Shown here: positions 1 through 6,351 of the stretch, in pieces | Layout: each line of letters starts with the position of its first letter | Numbering within the stretch: position 1 is the stretch's first letter | Source of the DNA: Pseudomonadota bacterium | Lineage (GTDB): Bacteria > Pseudomonadota > Alphaproteobacteria > Rhizobiales > Xanthobacteraceae | DNA length: 7,979 nt | Assembly (NCBI GenBank): GCA_023390695.1 | Contig: JAEWCJ010000385.1 | Span: 1-7,979 of the forward strand | Direction of reading: 5' to 3' | Translations under genes and position numbers: made by a program | The notes under the pieces: model-generated | Seen by the model: only the letters and a program-made list of their open reading frames with translations | Database searches by the model: none | Told to the model about the DNA's origin: nothing

Positions 1-95
1 GGGGGGTCATCACACCCCGGGCGTTCCGCTTCCACGCGCCCGGCCGGGGGGCAGAAATTTGGCGCGGCTGCGCGGTTTGAGCAAGAGTTTTCGGT

Positions 96-1523
96 TTACT
101 CCTGCAACTGGCGCTTCAGCACTTCGATCTCGTCCGCCAAGGCATTGTCGCTGCCGACGAGGCCTTCGATCTTGCGGACGGCGTGCAGCACCGTGGTGTG
201 GTCACGTCCGCCAAACCGCCGGCCAATCTCCGGCAAGGACCGCAGGGTCAGCGTCTTCGCGAGATACATCGCCACCTGGCGCGGCCGCACCACATTGGCG
301 GTCCGGCGCGAGGACAGAAGGTCGCCCCGGCTCACGTTGTACTGACGGGCCACCACACGCTGGATGTCCTCGATTTTCACGCGCCGCGGCTCCTGCGGGC
401 GGATCAGATCCCGCACCTCGCGTTCGGCCATTTCGAGCGTGATAGGTTGGCCGGTCAGCTTGCTATGCGCGAGCAGGCGGTTAAGCGCCCCTTCCAGATC
501 GCGGCCGTTATGGGTGACGGATTTCGCGATGAAGGAGATGACGGGCTCTGGCACGTCGAAGCCGGGGTGATGCACCCGCGCCGCGGCGATCCGGTTCTTC
601 AGAATTTCCAAACGTAGGTCTTCGCCAAGGCCGCCCATTTCCACCACGAGGCCCCCGGCGAGGCGGGAACGAACGCGATCGTCCAGGCTCTCGAGATCCG
701 TAGGCGCCCGGTCGGCGGCGATCACCACCTGCCGGCCGGCATCGATCAGCGCATTGAGGGTATGGCAGAACTCCGCCTGCAGGTTCTTGCCGGTGAGGAA
801 CTGGAGATCGTCGATCACCAGCACGTCGATACCGCGAAGCGCCTCCTTGAACGCCAGCGCCGTCTGGGTTTTCAGTGCCGAAACGAAGCCGTACATGAAT
901 TTCTCGGCCGTCAGATACAGCACCTTGCGATCGCCGCCGGTATTGCCGGCCCAGGTAATCGCATGCAGCAGATGGGTCTTGCCGAGGCCGACCCCCGCAT
1001 GAATGTAAAGCGGATTGAACATCACCGGTTCGCCGCGGCGGGCCACGGCGACCTGTTTCGCCGCCGCATGAGCGAGCGTGTTCGAGCGCCCGACCAGGAA
1101 GCTGTCGAAGGTCAGCCGCGGGTCGAGCGGCGAACCGCCAAGCGCCTCATGCGCGGCCGATGCCGGCGCGATTGCGGCCCGCGGCTCGCCTGACGGCTTT
1201 GCCAGACGCGTTTCCATCGACGGCTGCGGACTGTCCTCCTGCCTGGACTTTGGCACGCTCGCGCGGACCACGGCGCTGCGCACGGTCAACTCGATGCGGC
1301 GCACCCGCTCTTCTTCCGCCTGCCAGCAGCTCAGCACCCGGTCGCTGTAATGCGACTGAATCCAGCTTTTGAGAAACCGCGTCGGCACCGACAGCCTTGC
1401 CGTGTCGTCGTCGACCGATTCCAAATCCATTCGTGCAAACCAGCTTGAAAAAATGTCGTCCCCGACTTCCGCCTTCAACCTGCCTTTTACGCGTGACCAG
1501 CGATCCTGATCAGTGCTCGTCAT
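96..1523 (-). CDS. dnaA: Chromosomal replication initiator protein DnaA
   Basis: DnaA is the AAA+ ATPase that binds DnaA boxes, opens the origin and loads the replicative helicase; it is also a transcription factor. All four domains are visible in 475 residues: N-terminal domain I (about 1-85, with [10 protein letters not shown] and a WF motif), a low-complexity linker (about 88-135), the AAA+ core with Walker A GVGLGKTH at 177-184 and Walker [10 protein letters not shown] at 234-242, and the DNA-binding domain IV with the signature [11 protein letters not shown] at about 438-448. Length is normal for alphaproteobacteria. The ATG at 1523 is preceded, seven bases away, by the Shine-Dalgarno-like AGAGG; the stop is TAA. 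The gene lies on the same strand as rpsT, as in many Hyphomicrobiales, but with an unusually long gap. dnaN, often the next gene, would lie outside the window. No catalytic residue appears lost. Confidence 0.98.
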   Translation of the reverse strand: MTSTDQDRWSRVKGRLKAEVGDDIFSSWFARMDLESVDDDTARLSVPTRFLKSWIQSHYSDRVLSCWQAEEERVRRIELTVRSAVVRASVPKSRQEDSPQPSMETRLAKPSGEPRAAIAPASAAHEALGGSPLDPRLTFDSFLVGRSNTLAHAAAKQVAVARRGEPVMFNPLYIHAGVGLGKTHLLHAITWAGNTGGDRKVLYLTAEKFMYGFVSALKTQTALAFKEALRGIDVLVIDDLQFLTGKNLQAEFCHTLNALIDAGRQVVIAADRAPTDLESLDDRVRSRLAGGLVVEMGGLGEDLRLEILKNRIAAARVHHPGFDVPEPVISFIAKSVTHNGRDLEGALNRLLAHSKLTGQPITLEMAEREVRDLIRPQEPRRVKIEDIQRVVARQYNVSRGDLLSSRRTANVVRPRQVAMYLAKTLTLRSLPEIGRRFGGRDHTTVLHAVRKIEGLVGSDNALADEIEVLKRQLQE

Positions 1524-1552
1524 CTCGGTGCCTCTTCCGAATGTCGAATTCC

Positions 1553-1585
1553 AAAAAAAAGCGAGTACAGCGCTCCTGTCGCTGT
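1553..1585 (-). promoter_or_regulatory. Terminator-like hairpin in the dnaA leader
   Basis: A six-base-pair stem, ACAGCG at 1567-1572 and CGCTGT at 1580-1585, encloses a seven-base loop. Read on the minus strand it is followed six bases later by eight consecutive T (1560-1553), about 30 bases before the dnaA start. Read on the plus strand it runs directly into TTTTTG. Either it attenuates or shapes dnaA mRNA, or it marks the end of transcripts from the small gene upstream. The stem is short and the T run is not immediately adjacent, so strong termination on the minus strand is doubtful. Confidence 0.35.
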
Positions 1586-1690
1586 TTTTGACGCAGCATC
1601 AATTTCTGTCGTGCGGTTGCTTATCCGTGTCTTACGGCCGCCGGCCATGAGACAGACAACGCTTGTCAGCAGAAACGATGTGCGTGGCTG

Positions 1691-1828
1691 CTAGCTTGTT
1701 GGAGGATTGGCCGCGGTCTGGAGGCGGTGTTCGGGCGTCAAACCGAGCTGCCGGATCTGGCGTGATAATGTGCTGACGTCGAGCCCGTTCGATCGGGCAT
1801 CGGTGTCTCTTGTGTGTTCCGTCGTCAT
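1691..1828 (-). CDS. Probable small protein, Fis-type HTH-like segment
   Basis: This is a 45-residue open frame lying 167 bases upstream of dnaA on the same strand. It starts with ATG and ends with TAG. Its support is a strong purine-rich ribosome binding site, AAGGGGG at 1840-1834 on the minus strand, five bases before the ATG, and a GC-leaning third codon position in the core (about 31 of 45 codons by my count). The sequence is polar at the N-terminus; the central segment LDVSTLSRQIRQLGL (residues 16-30) resembles the second half of a Fis/NtrC-type helix-turn-helix, where a pattern like LGIS..TL.RKLKELGL is typical. It has no signal peptide or membrane segment. I do not recognise the family; the HTH likeness is inference from a short stretch. 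It may instead be a leader peptide or a remnant of a larger regulator. A longer overlapping frame at 1632-1937 looks less like protein. Confidence 0.45.
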   Translation of the reverse strand: MTTEHTRDTDARSNGLDVSTLSRQIRQLGLTPEHRLQTAANPPTS

Positions 1829-2007
1829 GTGATCCCCCTTCCATCCGCGCAGGGCGCGGTGGACCGCTTCTTGTCAACATTAATTCCGGGAGCCTTGCTC
1901 GCGAAGTCGTTGAGACGACAGCGCGAATGTCAGCCAATCATTTCACGCAATGTGGTCTTCGCCGACAAGTCTTCGAGGCTGAGAATTCAAGACACATAAC
2001 GTCCGCT

Positions 2008-2022
2008 CTCATCGTCGATGAG
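2008..2022. repeat. 15-base palindrome, possible operator
   Basis: CTCATCGTCGATGAG is a perfect inverted repeat with seven-base arms around a single central T. It lies in the middle of the dnaA-rpsT gap, with no recognised gene on it. Its size suits a dimeric repressor site, but no factor can be named and a chance palindrome of this length is not excluded. Confidence 0.3.
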
Positions 2023-2074
2023 TTTCGAAGTAAGACCATTTACTGAAAGCCGTCGCTGGCGCGACAGTGATTTA

Positions 2075-2102
2075 AAAATACACACGCATCCCCAAACTGC
2101 AA
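2075..2102 (-). promoter_or_regulatory. Weak sigma70-type promoter candidate
   Basis: On the minus strand TTGCAG (2102-2097) is followed after 16 bases by TATTTT (2080-2075), in an A+T-rich patch. It points towards the small gene at 1691-1828 and dnaA, but would give a dnaA leader of about 540 bases. The match to TTGACA/TATAAT is partial (four of six in each box), so this is a candidate only. Confidence 0.2.
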
Positions 2103-2117
2103 CGGATTTTGTGTGCG

Positions 2118-2132
2118 TTAACTCCTTCGTAA
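2118..2132. promoter_or_regulatory. CtrA-like site, TTAA-N7-GTAA
   Basis: TTAA at 2118-2121 and GTAA at 2129-2132 are separated by seven bases, a match at seven of eight positions to the CtrA box TTAA-N7-TTAA known from Caulobacter and rhizobia. It sits about 16 bp upstream of the weak promoter candidate at 2075-2102. One near match in a region rich in A+T is weak evidence. Confidence 0.22.
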
Positions 2133-2157
2133 GGCGGGTGTGTCGTTCCGGTCATGC

Positions 2158-2291
2158 GATTCTTTGCATTGACATGACAACGTCTTGAATCATCGTGTGG
2201 TTTTTCGGCGACGTATGGCCGGTGCTTGTCTGATCGCGTTGGCGCCGATGCGCTGGTTTCGCATTCGCGGTCGCTGTCGCGCCATCGAATC
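2158..2291. promoter_or_regulatory. Cluster of three GANTC (CcrM) sites
   Basis: GATTC at 2158-2162 and GAATC at 2187-2191 and 2287-2291 are the only GANTC sites I find in the dnaA-rpsT gap. GANTC is the methylation target of CcrM, the cell-cycle adenine methyltransferase of alphaproteobacteria, and methylation of the dnaA promoter is known to matter in Caulobacter. Three sites in about 1 kb is no more than chance; only their clustering is notable. A regulatory role here is inference. Confidence 0.25.
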
Positions 2292-2322
2292 CAAAGTCCC
2301 GGGTTCGCATATTGCTTAAGCT

Positions 2323-2351
2323 ATTATTGTGACGTCGCTTTTTGTGGCCAA
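2323..2351 (-). promoter_or_regulatory. Candidate sigma70-type promoter overlapping a DnaA-box-like site
   Basis: On the minus strand TTGGCC (2351-2346) and AATAAT (2328-2323) are spaced by 17 bases; the -10 box matches the consensus at five of six positions and the -35 at four of six. TTGGCCACA (2351-2343), a seven-of-nine match to the DnaA box TTATCCACA, covers the -35. The promoter lies beyond the rpsT terminator and reads towards the small gene and dnaA. It could start a long dnaA leader or a separate small transcript. Confidence 0.3.
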
Positions 2352-2481
2352 AATTCAGAGTAGCCAGAAGGAATTGAGACGCCGTTGTCTAATCCGGGAC
2401 GTGCCCGATAGGCGGCTTGCTTGCAGCGCAAAAAGCAGATGCACCACGTGCGAAGCATTCAATCTACGTTGCGTGGCCGGC

Positions 2482-2517
2482 GATTGAAAAGAAAAGAGCC
2501 CGGCGTCGGCCGGGCTC
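2482..2517 (-). terminator. Rho-independent terminator of rpsT
   Basis: A perfect nine-base-pair stem, GAGCCCGGC and GCCGGGCTC (2517-2509 and 2504-2496 in the minus direction), encloses a four-base loop. On the minus strand it is followed directly by TTTTCTTTTC. It begins 33 bases after the rpsT stop codon. The plus strand lacks a T run after the stem, so it acts on minus-strand transcripts only. It separates rpsT from dnaA, which therefore needs its own promoter or readthrough. Confidence 0.9.
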
Positions 2518-2550
2518 AGAAAAAAAGTCTACGTCAGTCAGCGCGCTTAG

Positions 2551-2817
2551 TTACTTGGCGAGCTTGGTCACCTGATGCGTCAGTCGCGAAATCTTGCGGC
2601 TCGCCGTCTTCTTGTGCAGCACGCCCTTTTGGCTTGCGCGCATCACCTGCGGTTCGGCAGCCCGGAGCGCGGCAACCGCAGCGGTATGGTCGCCGCCCTT
2701 GATTGCCTCTTCGACCTTGCGAACAAAGGTGCGCATGTTGGAACGGCGGTTCTTGTTGATCGCTGTGCGGCGGGCGATTACGCGCGTCTTCTTCTTCGCG
2801 GATTTGGTATTGGCCAT
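2551..2817 (-). CDS. rpsT: 30S ribosomal protein S20
   Basis: S20 is a small helical protein that binds 16S rRNA early in assembly of the 30S subunit. The 88 residues show the family's features: the start [12 protein letters not shown], a strongly basic N-terminal helix ([19 protein letters not shown]), a middle stretch with AAEPQVMRA and a basic C-terminal helix containing [25 protein letters not shown] sequence. Length is normal. The ATG at 2817 follows GAGAGGG at a suitable distance; the stop is TAA. The gene has its own likely promoter (2918-2946) and terminator (2482-2517), so it appears to be a single-gene unit with a leader of about 90 bases. That leader contains a terminator-like hairpin, which may limit expression. 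S20 represses its own translation in E. coli, but I see no specific sign of that mechanism here. Confidence 0.98.
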   Translation of the reverse strand: MANTKSAKKKTRVIARRTAINKNRRSNMRTFVRKVEEAIKGGDHTAAVAALRAAEPQVMRASQKGVLHKKTASRKISRLTHQVTKLAK

Positions 2818-2876
2818 AAGCCCTCTCTACGGCGCGGGTCTGCCCGAACGGTACTGGCGCCGGCCTGGTTGTCGGT

Positions 2877-2904
2877 AAAAAATGCGGCGGCCCTGCAGCC
2901 GCCG
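2877..2904 (-). terminator. Terminator-like hairpin between the lyase gene and rpsT
   Basis: On the minus strand CGGCGGC (2904-2898) and GCCGCCG (2891-2885) form a seven-base-pair GC stem with a six-base loop, followed by CA and then TTTTTT (2882-2877). It can end transcripts of the maeB-lyase operon, about 70-95 bases after the lyase stop. It also lies downstream of the likely rpsT promoter, so rpsT mRNA would carry it close to its 5' end. It could therefore act as an attenuator or a 5' stabilising hairpin. Confidence 0.6.
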
Positions 2905-2917
2905 GAATTTGGCCCTG

Positions 2918-2946
2918 CTTATAATGGCAGGGCCGGAAGGCGTCAA
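2918..2946 (-). promoter_or_regulatory. Likely rpsT promoter
   Basis: On the minus strand TTGACG (2946-2941) and TATAAG (2923-2918) are separated by exactly 17 bases, five of six and four of six matches to the sigma70 boxes at the optimal spacing. Initiation would fall near 2911, about 93 bases before the rpsT start. The -10 box lies in the loop and inner edge of an inverted repeat, GGCCCTGC/GCAGGGCC (2911-2918 and 2927-2934), which might influence access to the promoter or fold in readthrough RNA from the upstream operon. Confidence 0.65.
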
Positions 2947-2972
2947 CGCGCCGCGATGCGGTCGAAGGGCCC

Positions 2973-3869
2973 TCAGGCGACCTTTTTGGCGCGAACCGCG
3001 TCGTAACCGGCCAAAACCGCCGCCTGATCCGCCGCCGGGAAGGCGGCCAGCGGGGGCTTGACCCGGGCCAGAGCCGGGTCGCCGTGAATATGGGCGAGCA
3101 GGGCCTTAACCCCCGACACCAGCGCCTTGCCGTCGAACAGTTTACGGATGGTAACCGCCTGATCGAGCGCCGCCTGATCGCCCTCCTGCCATGCGCGCGC
3201 GCAAAGGTCGGGATTGCAGTTGGCGGTCGCGGAGATGACGCCCGCGAAGATGCCGCTGCGGGCCTCGATGAGGGCGGCCTCGTTGGAGGGGAAGACGGCA
3301 AAGCCCGACGCCACCTTGGCGGCCTCGCGCGCGAAAGGCATGTCGCCGGAGGAATCCTTGAGTCCGACAATGCGCGGGCCATGGGCATCGACCAGCCGCT
3401 TGATCAGTGCAAGATGCCACGGCAGTCCGGACTGGGCCGGGAAGTGATAAAGATAGATCGGGATCGGTTTGTCGGCGGTCGCCTTCACGATGGCGTCGAC
3501 ATAGGCAGCCAGCCCGTCATCCGGCACGCCCTTGTAATAGAACGGCGGCAGGATGAGCGCGCCGGCAAAGCCGAGCTCTGCGGCATGCCGGGTCAGCGCG
3601 ATGGCGTCGGAGACGGCCGCTGCGCCGGTGCCCACCATCAGGCGGTCCATCGGCATGCCGGCTTCCCGATAGGCGGACATGAGCCCCATACGCTCGGCGA
3701 GCGAGAACGAAGTTGCCTCGCCGGTCGTGCCGAGCACATTCAGGCCGTCGCAGCCATTTTCCAGCAGATAGCGCGCCAGCTTCAGTGCGCGATCGCGGTC
3801 CGGCACGCCCTTTTCGTCGATCGCGGTGGCGATCGCGGCAATCACACCACGCAATGCAGTCTTGGCCAC
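2973..3869 (-). CDS. DapA/N-acetylneuraminate lyase superfamily protein
   Basis: This 298-residue protein belongs to the class I aldolases that join or split pyruvate and an aldehyde through a Schiff base. GTTGE at 47-51 is the pyruvate-binding motif, Y141 in YHFP the catalytic tyrosine, and K171 in GLKDSSGD the Schiff-base lysine; the barrel is full length. In E. coli DapA an arginine follows the tyrosine motif (YNVPSR) and binds the aspartate-semialdehyde end; here the matching residue is Q146 (YHFPAQSG). I therefore do not call it lysine-pathway DapA; a sugar-acid or hydroxy-keto-acid aldolase or dehydratase is more likely, with the substrate unknown. Translation starts at GTG, set by AGGGAG at 3881-3876 six bases upstream. 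It follows maeB after 20 bp, so the two are probably cotranscribed. Transcription likely ends at the hairpin at 2877-2904. Confidence 0.9.
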   Translation of the reverse strand: MAKTALRGVIAAIATAIDEKGVPDRDRALKLARYLLENGCDGLNVLGTTGEATSFSLAERMGLMSAYREAGMPMDRLMVGTGAAAVSDAIALTRHAAELGFAGALILPPFYYKGVPDDGLAAYVDAIVKATADKPIPIYLYHFPAQSGLPWHLALIKRLVDAHGPRIVGLKDSSGDMPFAREAAKVASGFAVFPSNEAALIEARSGIFAGVISATANCNPDLCARAWQEGDQAALDQAVTIRKLFDGKALVSGVKALLAHIHGDPALARVKPPLAAFPAADQAAVLAGYDAVRAKKVA

Positions 3870-3889
3870 GTGACACTCCCTGTCGGTGG

Positions 3890-6172
3890 TTATCCGTTGA
3901 CGTTGAAGGCCGCGAGGGCCGCCATGTTGACGAGATGGGAATCCTTGGCGCCCAATTGGACGATCTGCACCGGCCTGTCCAGTCCGACAAGGATTGGCCC
4001 GATCACCGTCGCGCCACCCAGTTCCTGCAGCAGCTTGGTCGAGATCGAGGCGGAATGGAATGCCGGCATGACGAGGACGTTGGCCGGCCCGGTGAGACGG
4101 TTGAAGGGATAGGCGGCCGCCGCTTCCGGATTCAGTGCGACATCGGCGGACATCTCGCCGTCATACTCGAAATCGACCCGGCGCTGGTCGAGGATGCGCA
4201 CCGCTTGCTGCACATGTGCCGACCGTTCGCCGGGCGGATGACCGAAGGTCGAGAAGGCCAGCAGCGCCACGCGCGGTTCGTAGCCCAGCCGGCGGGCGAC
4301 CCCGGCCACTTCCACGGCGATATCCGCCAGTTCGTCCGCCTTCGGCATTTCAGTGACGGCGGTATCGGCCACGATCACCGTGCGGCCGCGCGGGGCGAGC
4401 ACGAGCGACACGCCGATCACCCGATGGCCGGGCTTGGGATCGATGCAGCGGCGCACGTCTTCCAGCGCGACCGAGAAATTGCGCGTCACGCCGGTCACCA
4501 TGGCATCGGCGTCGCCAAGCGCCACCATGCAGGAGGCGAAGTGATTGCGGTCCTGGTTCACCAGCCGCTGGCAATCGCGGAACAGGTAGCCTTTGCGCTG
4601 CAGCCGCTCGTACAGATACGAGGCATAATCTTCATTGCGCATCGACAGTTTTGCATTGACGATCTGCATCTTGCCGCCGAGCTCGATGCCGAGATTGGCT
4701 GCGCTTTCGCGCACACGGTCCTCGCGGCCGACGAGAAGAGCGGTCCCGAGTCCCTCGCTGGCAAAGCTCGCGGCGGCGCGGATCACCTGCTCTTCTTCGC
4801 CTTCGGCGAAGACGACGCGTTTGGGCGAACGGCGCAGCCGTTCATAGACCCGGGCCAGCACGCCCGCGACGGGATCGCGCCGCGTGCGCAATTGCTGGCG
4901 ATAGGCCTCCATGTCGACGATCGGCCGGCGGGCGACGCCGGAATCCATTGCGGCTTTCGCCACGGCCGGCGGTACATGGGAAATGAGGCGCGGATCGAAC
5001 GGCACGGGGATCATGAAGTCGGGGCCGAATTTGGGGCGGGCGCCATAGGCGGCGGCGACTTCATCCGGCACGTCTTCGCGCGCCAGTTCCGCCAGCGCTT
5101 TCGCGGCTGCGATCTTCATCTCCATGTTGATGGTGGTGGCGCGCACATCCCGCGCGCCGCGGAAGATATAGGGGAAGCCGAGCACGTTGTTGACCTGGTT
5201 CGGATAGTCGGATCGGCCGGTCGCCATGATGGCGTCGTCGCGCACTTCCGCCACTTCCTCGGCGGAGATTTCCGGATCTGGATTTGCCATGGCGAAAATG
5301 ATCGGCTTGTCCGCCATCGACGCGACCATCTCCTTGGTCACGGCGCCCTTTTGCGACAGGCCGAAGAAAACGTCGGCCCCCTTGAGCGCGTCGGCAAGCG
5401 TGCGCGCGTCGGTCTTCACCGCATGCGCCGATTTCCACTGGTTCATGCCCTCGGTGCGGCCCTGATAGATCACGCCTTTGGTGTCGCACAGAATCAGGTT
5501 TTCGAACCTGATGCCGATGGCTTGCAGCAATTCGAGGCAGGCGATGCCGGCCGCGCCGGCACCGTTGCAGACGAGTTTGATGTCCTCGATCCTGCGGCCG
5601 GTGAGGTCGAGCGCGTTGAGCAGGCCGGCCGCGGCAATGATCGCGGTGCCGTGCTGGTCATCGTGGAAGACCGGGATGTCGAGCAATTCGCGCAAGCGCT
5701 GCTCGATGATGAAGCATTCCGGCGCCTTGATATCTTCGAGATTGATGCCGCCCCAGCCCTTGCCGAGCAGCTTCACGCAATTGATGATTTCTTCCGGATC
5801 CTCGGAAGAGACTTCCAGATCGATGGAATCGATATCGGCGAAGCGCTTGAACAGCACTGCCTTGCCTTCCATGACCGGCTTGGCCGCGAGCGCGCCGCGA
5901 TTGCCGAGGCCCAGAATGGCGGTGCCGTTGGTGATGACGGCGACGAAATTGCCCTTCGTCGTGTAATCGAAGGCCTTGTTCTCGTCTTCCGCGATGGCCA
6001 GTACCGGGATGGCGACGCCCGGCGAATAGGCGAGCGAAAGGTCGCGCTGGGTCGCCATCGGCTTCGTGGCGACGACCTCGAGCTTGCCCGGGCGGCCCTC
6101 GGAGTGAAACAGCAGCGCTTCTTGCTCGGTGAAAGTCGGCCGGTTGTTACGGCTTTTGGATTTGGAAGACAT
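3890..6172 (-). CDS. maeB: Malic enzyme with C-terminal phosphotransacetylase-like domain
   Basis: This enzyme oxidatively decarboxylates malate to pyruvate and CO2 in the cytosol, supplying pyruvate and reducing power during growth on C4 acids. The 760 residues show the fused MaeB layout. The malic N-terminal domain has SLAYSPGVA at 46-54 (probable catalytic Y49) and EGKA with probable catalytic K104. Metal ligands are expected in NLEDI (144-148) and FHDDQHGTA (169-177). The nucleotide-binding domain has GAGAAGIA at 204-211 and ANPDPE at 296-301. From about 435 the protein is phosphotransacetylase-like (VVFAEGEEEQVIRAA, then VMPAFHSASIS near 702-711); in studied members this part is regulatory rather than an active acetyltransferase. 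Rhizobia have both NAD- and NADP-preferring versions (Dme, Tme), and I cannot decide the cofactor. The ATG follows AGGAG (6182-6178) at five bases. The lyase gene lies 20 bp downstream. Confidence 0.96.
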   Translation of the reverse strand: MSSKSKSRNNRPTFTEQEALLFHSEGRPGKLEVVATKPMATQRDLSLAYSPGVAIPVLAIAEDENKAFDYTTKGNFVAVITNGTAILGLGNRGALAAKPVMEGKAVLFKRFADIDSIDLEVSSEDPEEIINCVKLLGKGWGGINLEDIKAPECFIIEQRLRELLDIPVFHDDQHGTAIIAAAGLLNALDLTGRRIEDIKLVCNGAGAAGIACLELLQAIGIRFENLILCDTKGVIYQGRTEGMNQWKSAHAVKTDARTLADALKGADVFFGLSQKGAVTKEMVASMADKPIIFAMANPDPEISAEEVAEVRDDAIMATGRSDYPNQVNNVLGFPYIFRGARDVRATTINMEMKIAAAKALAELAREDVPDEVAAAYGARPKFGPDFMIPVPFDPRLISHVPPAVAKAAMDSGVARRPIVDMEAYRQQLRTRRDPVAGVLARVYERLRRSPKRVVFAEGEEEQVIRAAASFASEGLGTALLVGREDRVRESAANLGIELGGKMQIVNAKLSMRNEDYASYLYERLQRKGYLFRDCQRLVNQDRNHFASCMVALGDADAMVTGVTRNFSVALEDVRRCIDPKPGHRVIGVSLVLAPRGRTVIVADTAVTEMPKADELADIAVEVAGVARRLGYEPRVALLAFSTFGHPPGERSAHVQQAVRILDQRRVDFEYDGEMSADVALNPEAAAAYPFNRLTGPANVLVMPAFHSASISTKLLQELGGATVIGPILVGLDRPVQIVQLGAKDSHLVNMAALAAFNVNG

Positions 6173-6351
6173 TTCAACTCCTGCAGGCGGAAAAACTCGC
6201 CAACCCGACGTTAGCGGAAGAAAAGCCGCGACCTCAAGGTGGCTGATCGATGTCGCGACTGTGAACTTGGACGATGTTGAATGCGACGAAGCAGGAGGTT
6301 AAGCCGTGAATCAGCCTCCATTTTTCTCCCGATCATCGATTTGGACGTGCA

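Larger units (their letters stand above)
1524..2481. other. Long dnaA-rpsT intergenic region
   Basis: This stretch of nearly 1 kb lies between the dnaA start and the rpsT terminator. It is visibly richer in A+T than the genes beside it, notably around 2030-2130 and 2310-2355. It contains one probable small gene (1691-1828, minus), a hairpin in the dnaA leader, a 15-base palindrome, three GANTC sites within 135 bp, one CtrA-like site and two weak minus-strand promoter candidates. I looked for clustered DnaA boxes and found only degenerate ones (TTGGCCACA at 2343-2351 on the minus strand, TTATCCGTG at 1621-1629), so I do not call an origin. The other open frames here are short, lack good ribosome binding sites and do not look like proteins, apart from the frame discussed in the findings at 1930-2067. 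Confidence 0.6.

Noticed and set aside
39..48. CCCGGCCGGG palindrome downstream of dnaA as its terminator
   Set aside because: No T run follows on the minus strand, and short GC palindromes are common in such GC-rich sequence.
1632..1937. 101-codon minus-strand frame overlapping the small gene
   Set aside because: Its composition (many Arg, Pro and His, no pattern) looks like an out-of-frame read, and it has no good ribosome binding site; the 45-codon frame on the same strand is better supported.
1810..2046. 78-codon plus-strand frame in the gap
   Set aside because: It needs a TTG or GTG start, has no clear ribosome binding site and shows no recognisable protein pattern.
2169..2174. Plus-strand TTGACA as a -35 box
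   Set aside because: No -10 box occurs 16-18 bases downstream and no plus-strand gene follows.
2215..2319. 34-codon plus-strand frame starting MAGACLIALAP
   Set aside because: No Shine-Dalgarno sequence, an arginine-rich remainder and no context in its favour.
1524..2481. Replication origin beside dnaA
   Set aside because: Only degenerate DnaA-box-like sequences were found, with no cluster, and in alphaproteobacteria the origin often lies elsewhere, near hemE. GC skew would be needed to decide.
3713..6214. 833-codon plus-strand frame opposite maeB
   Set aside because: It is the antisense shadow of the GC-rich malic enzyme gene; it is rich in His, Arg and Gly and has no domain pattern.
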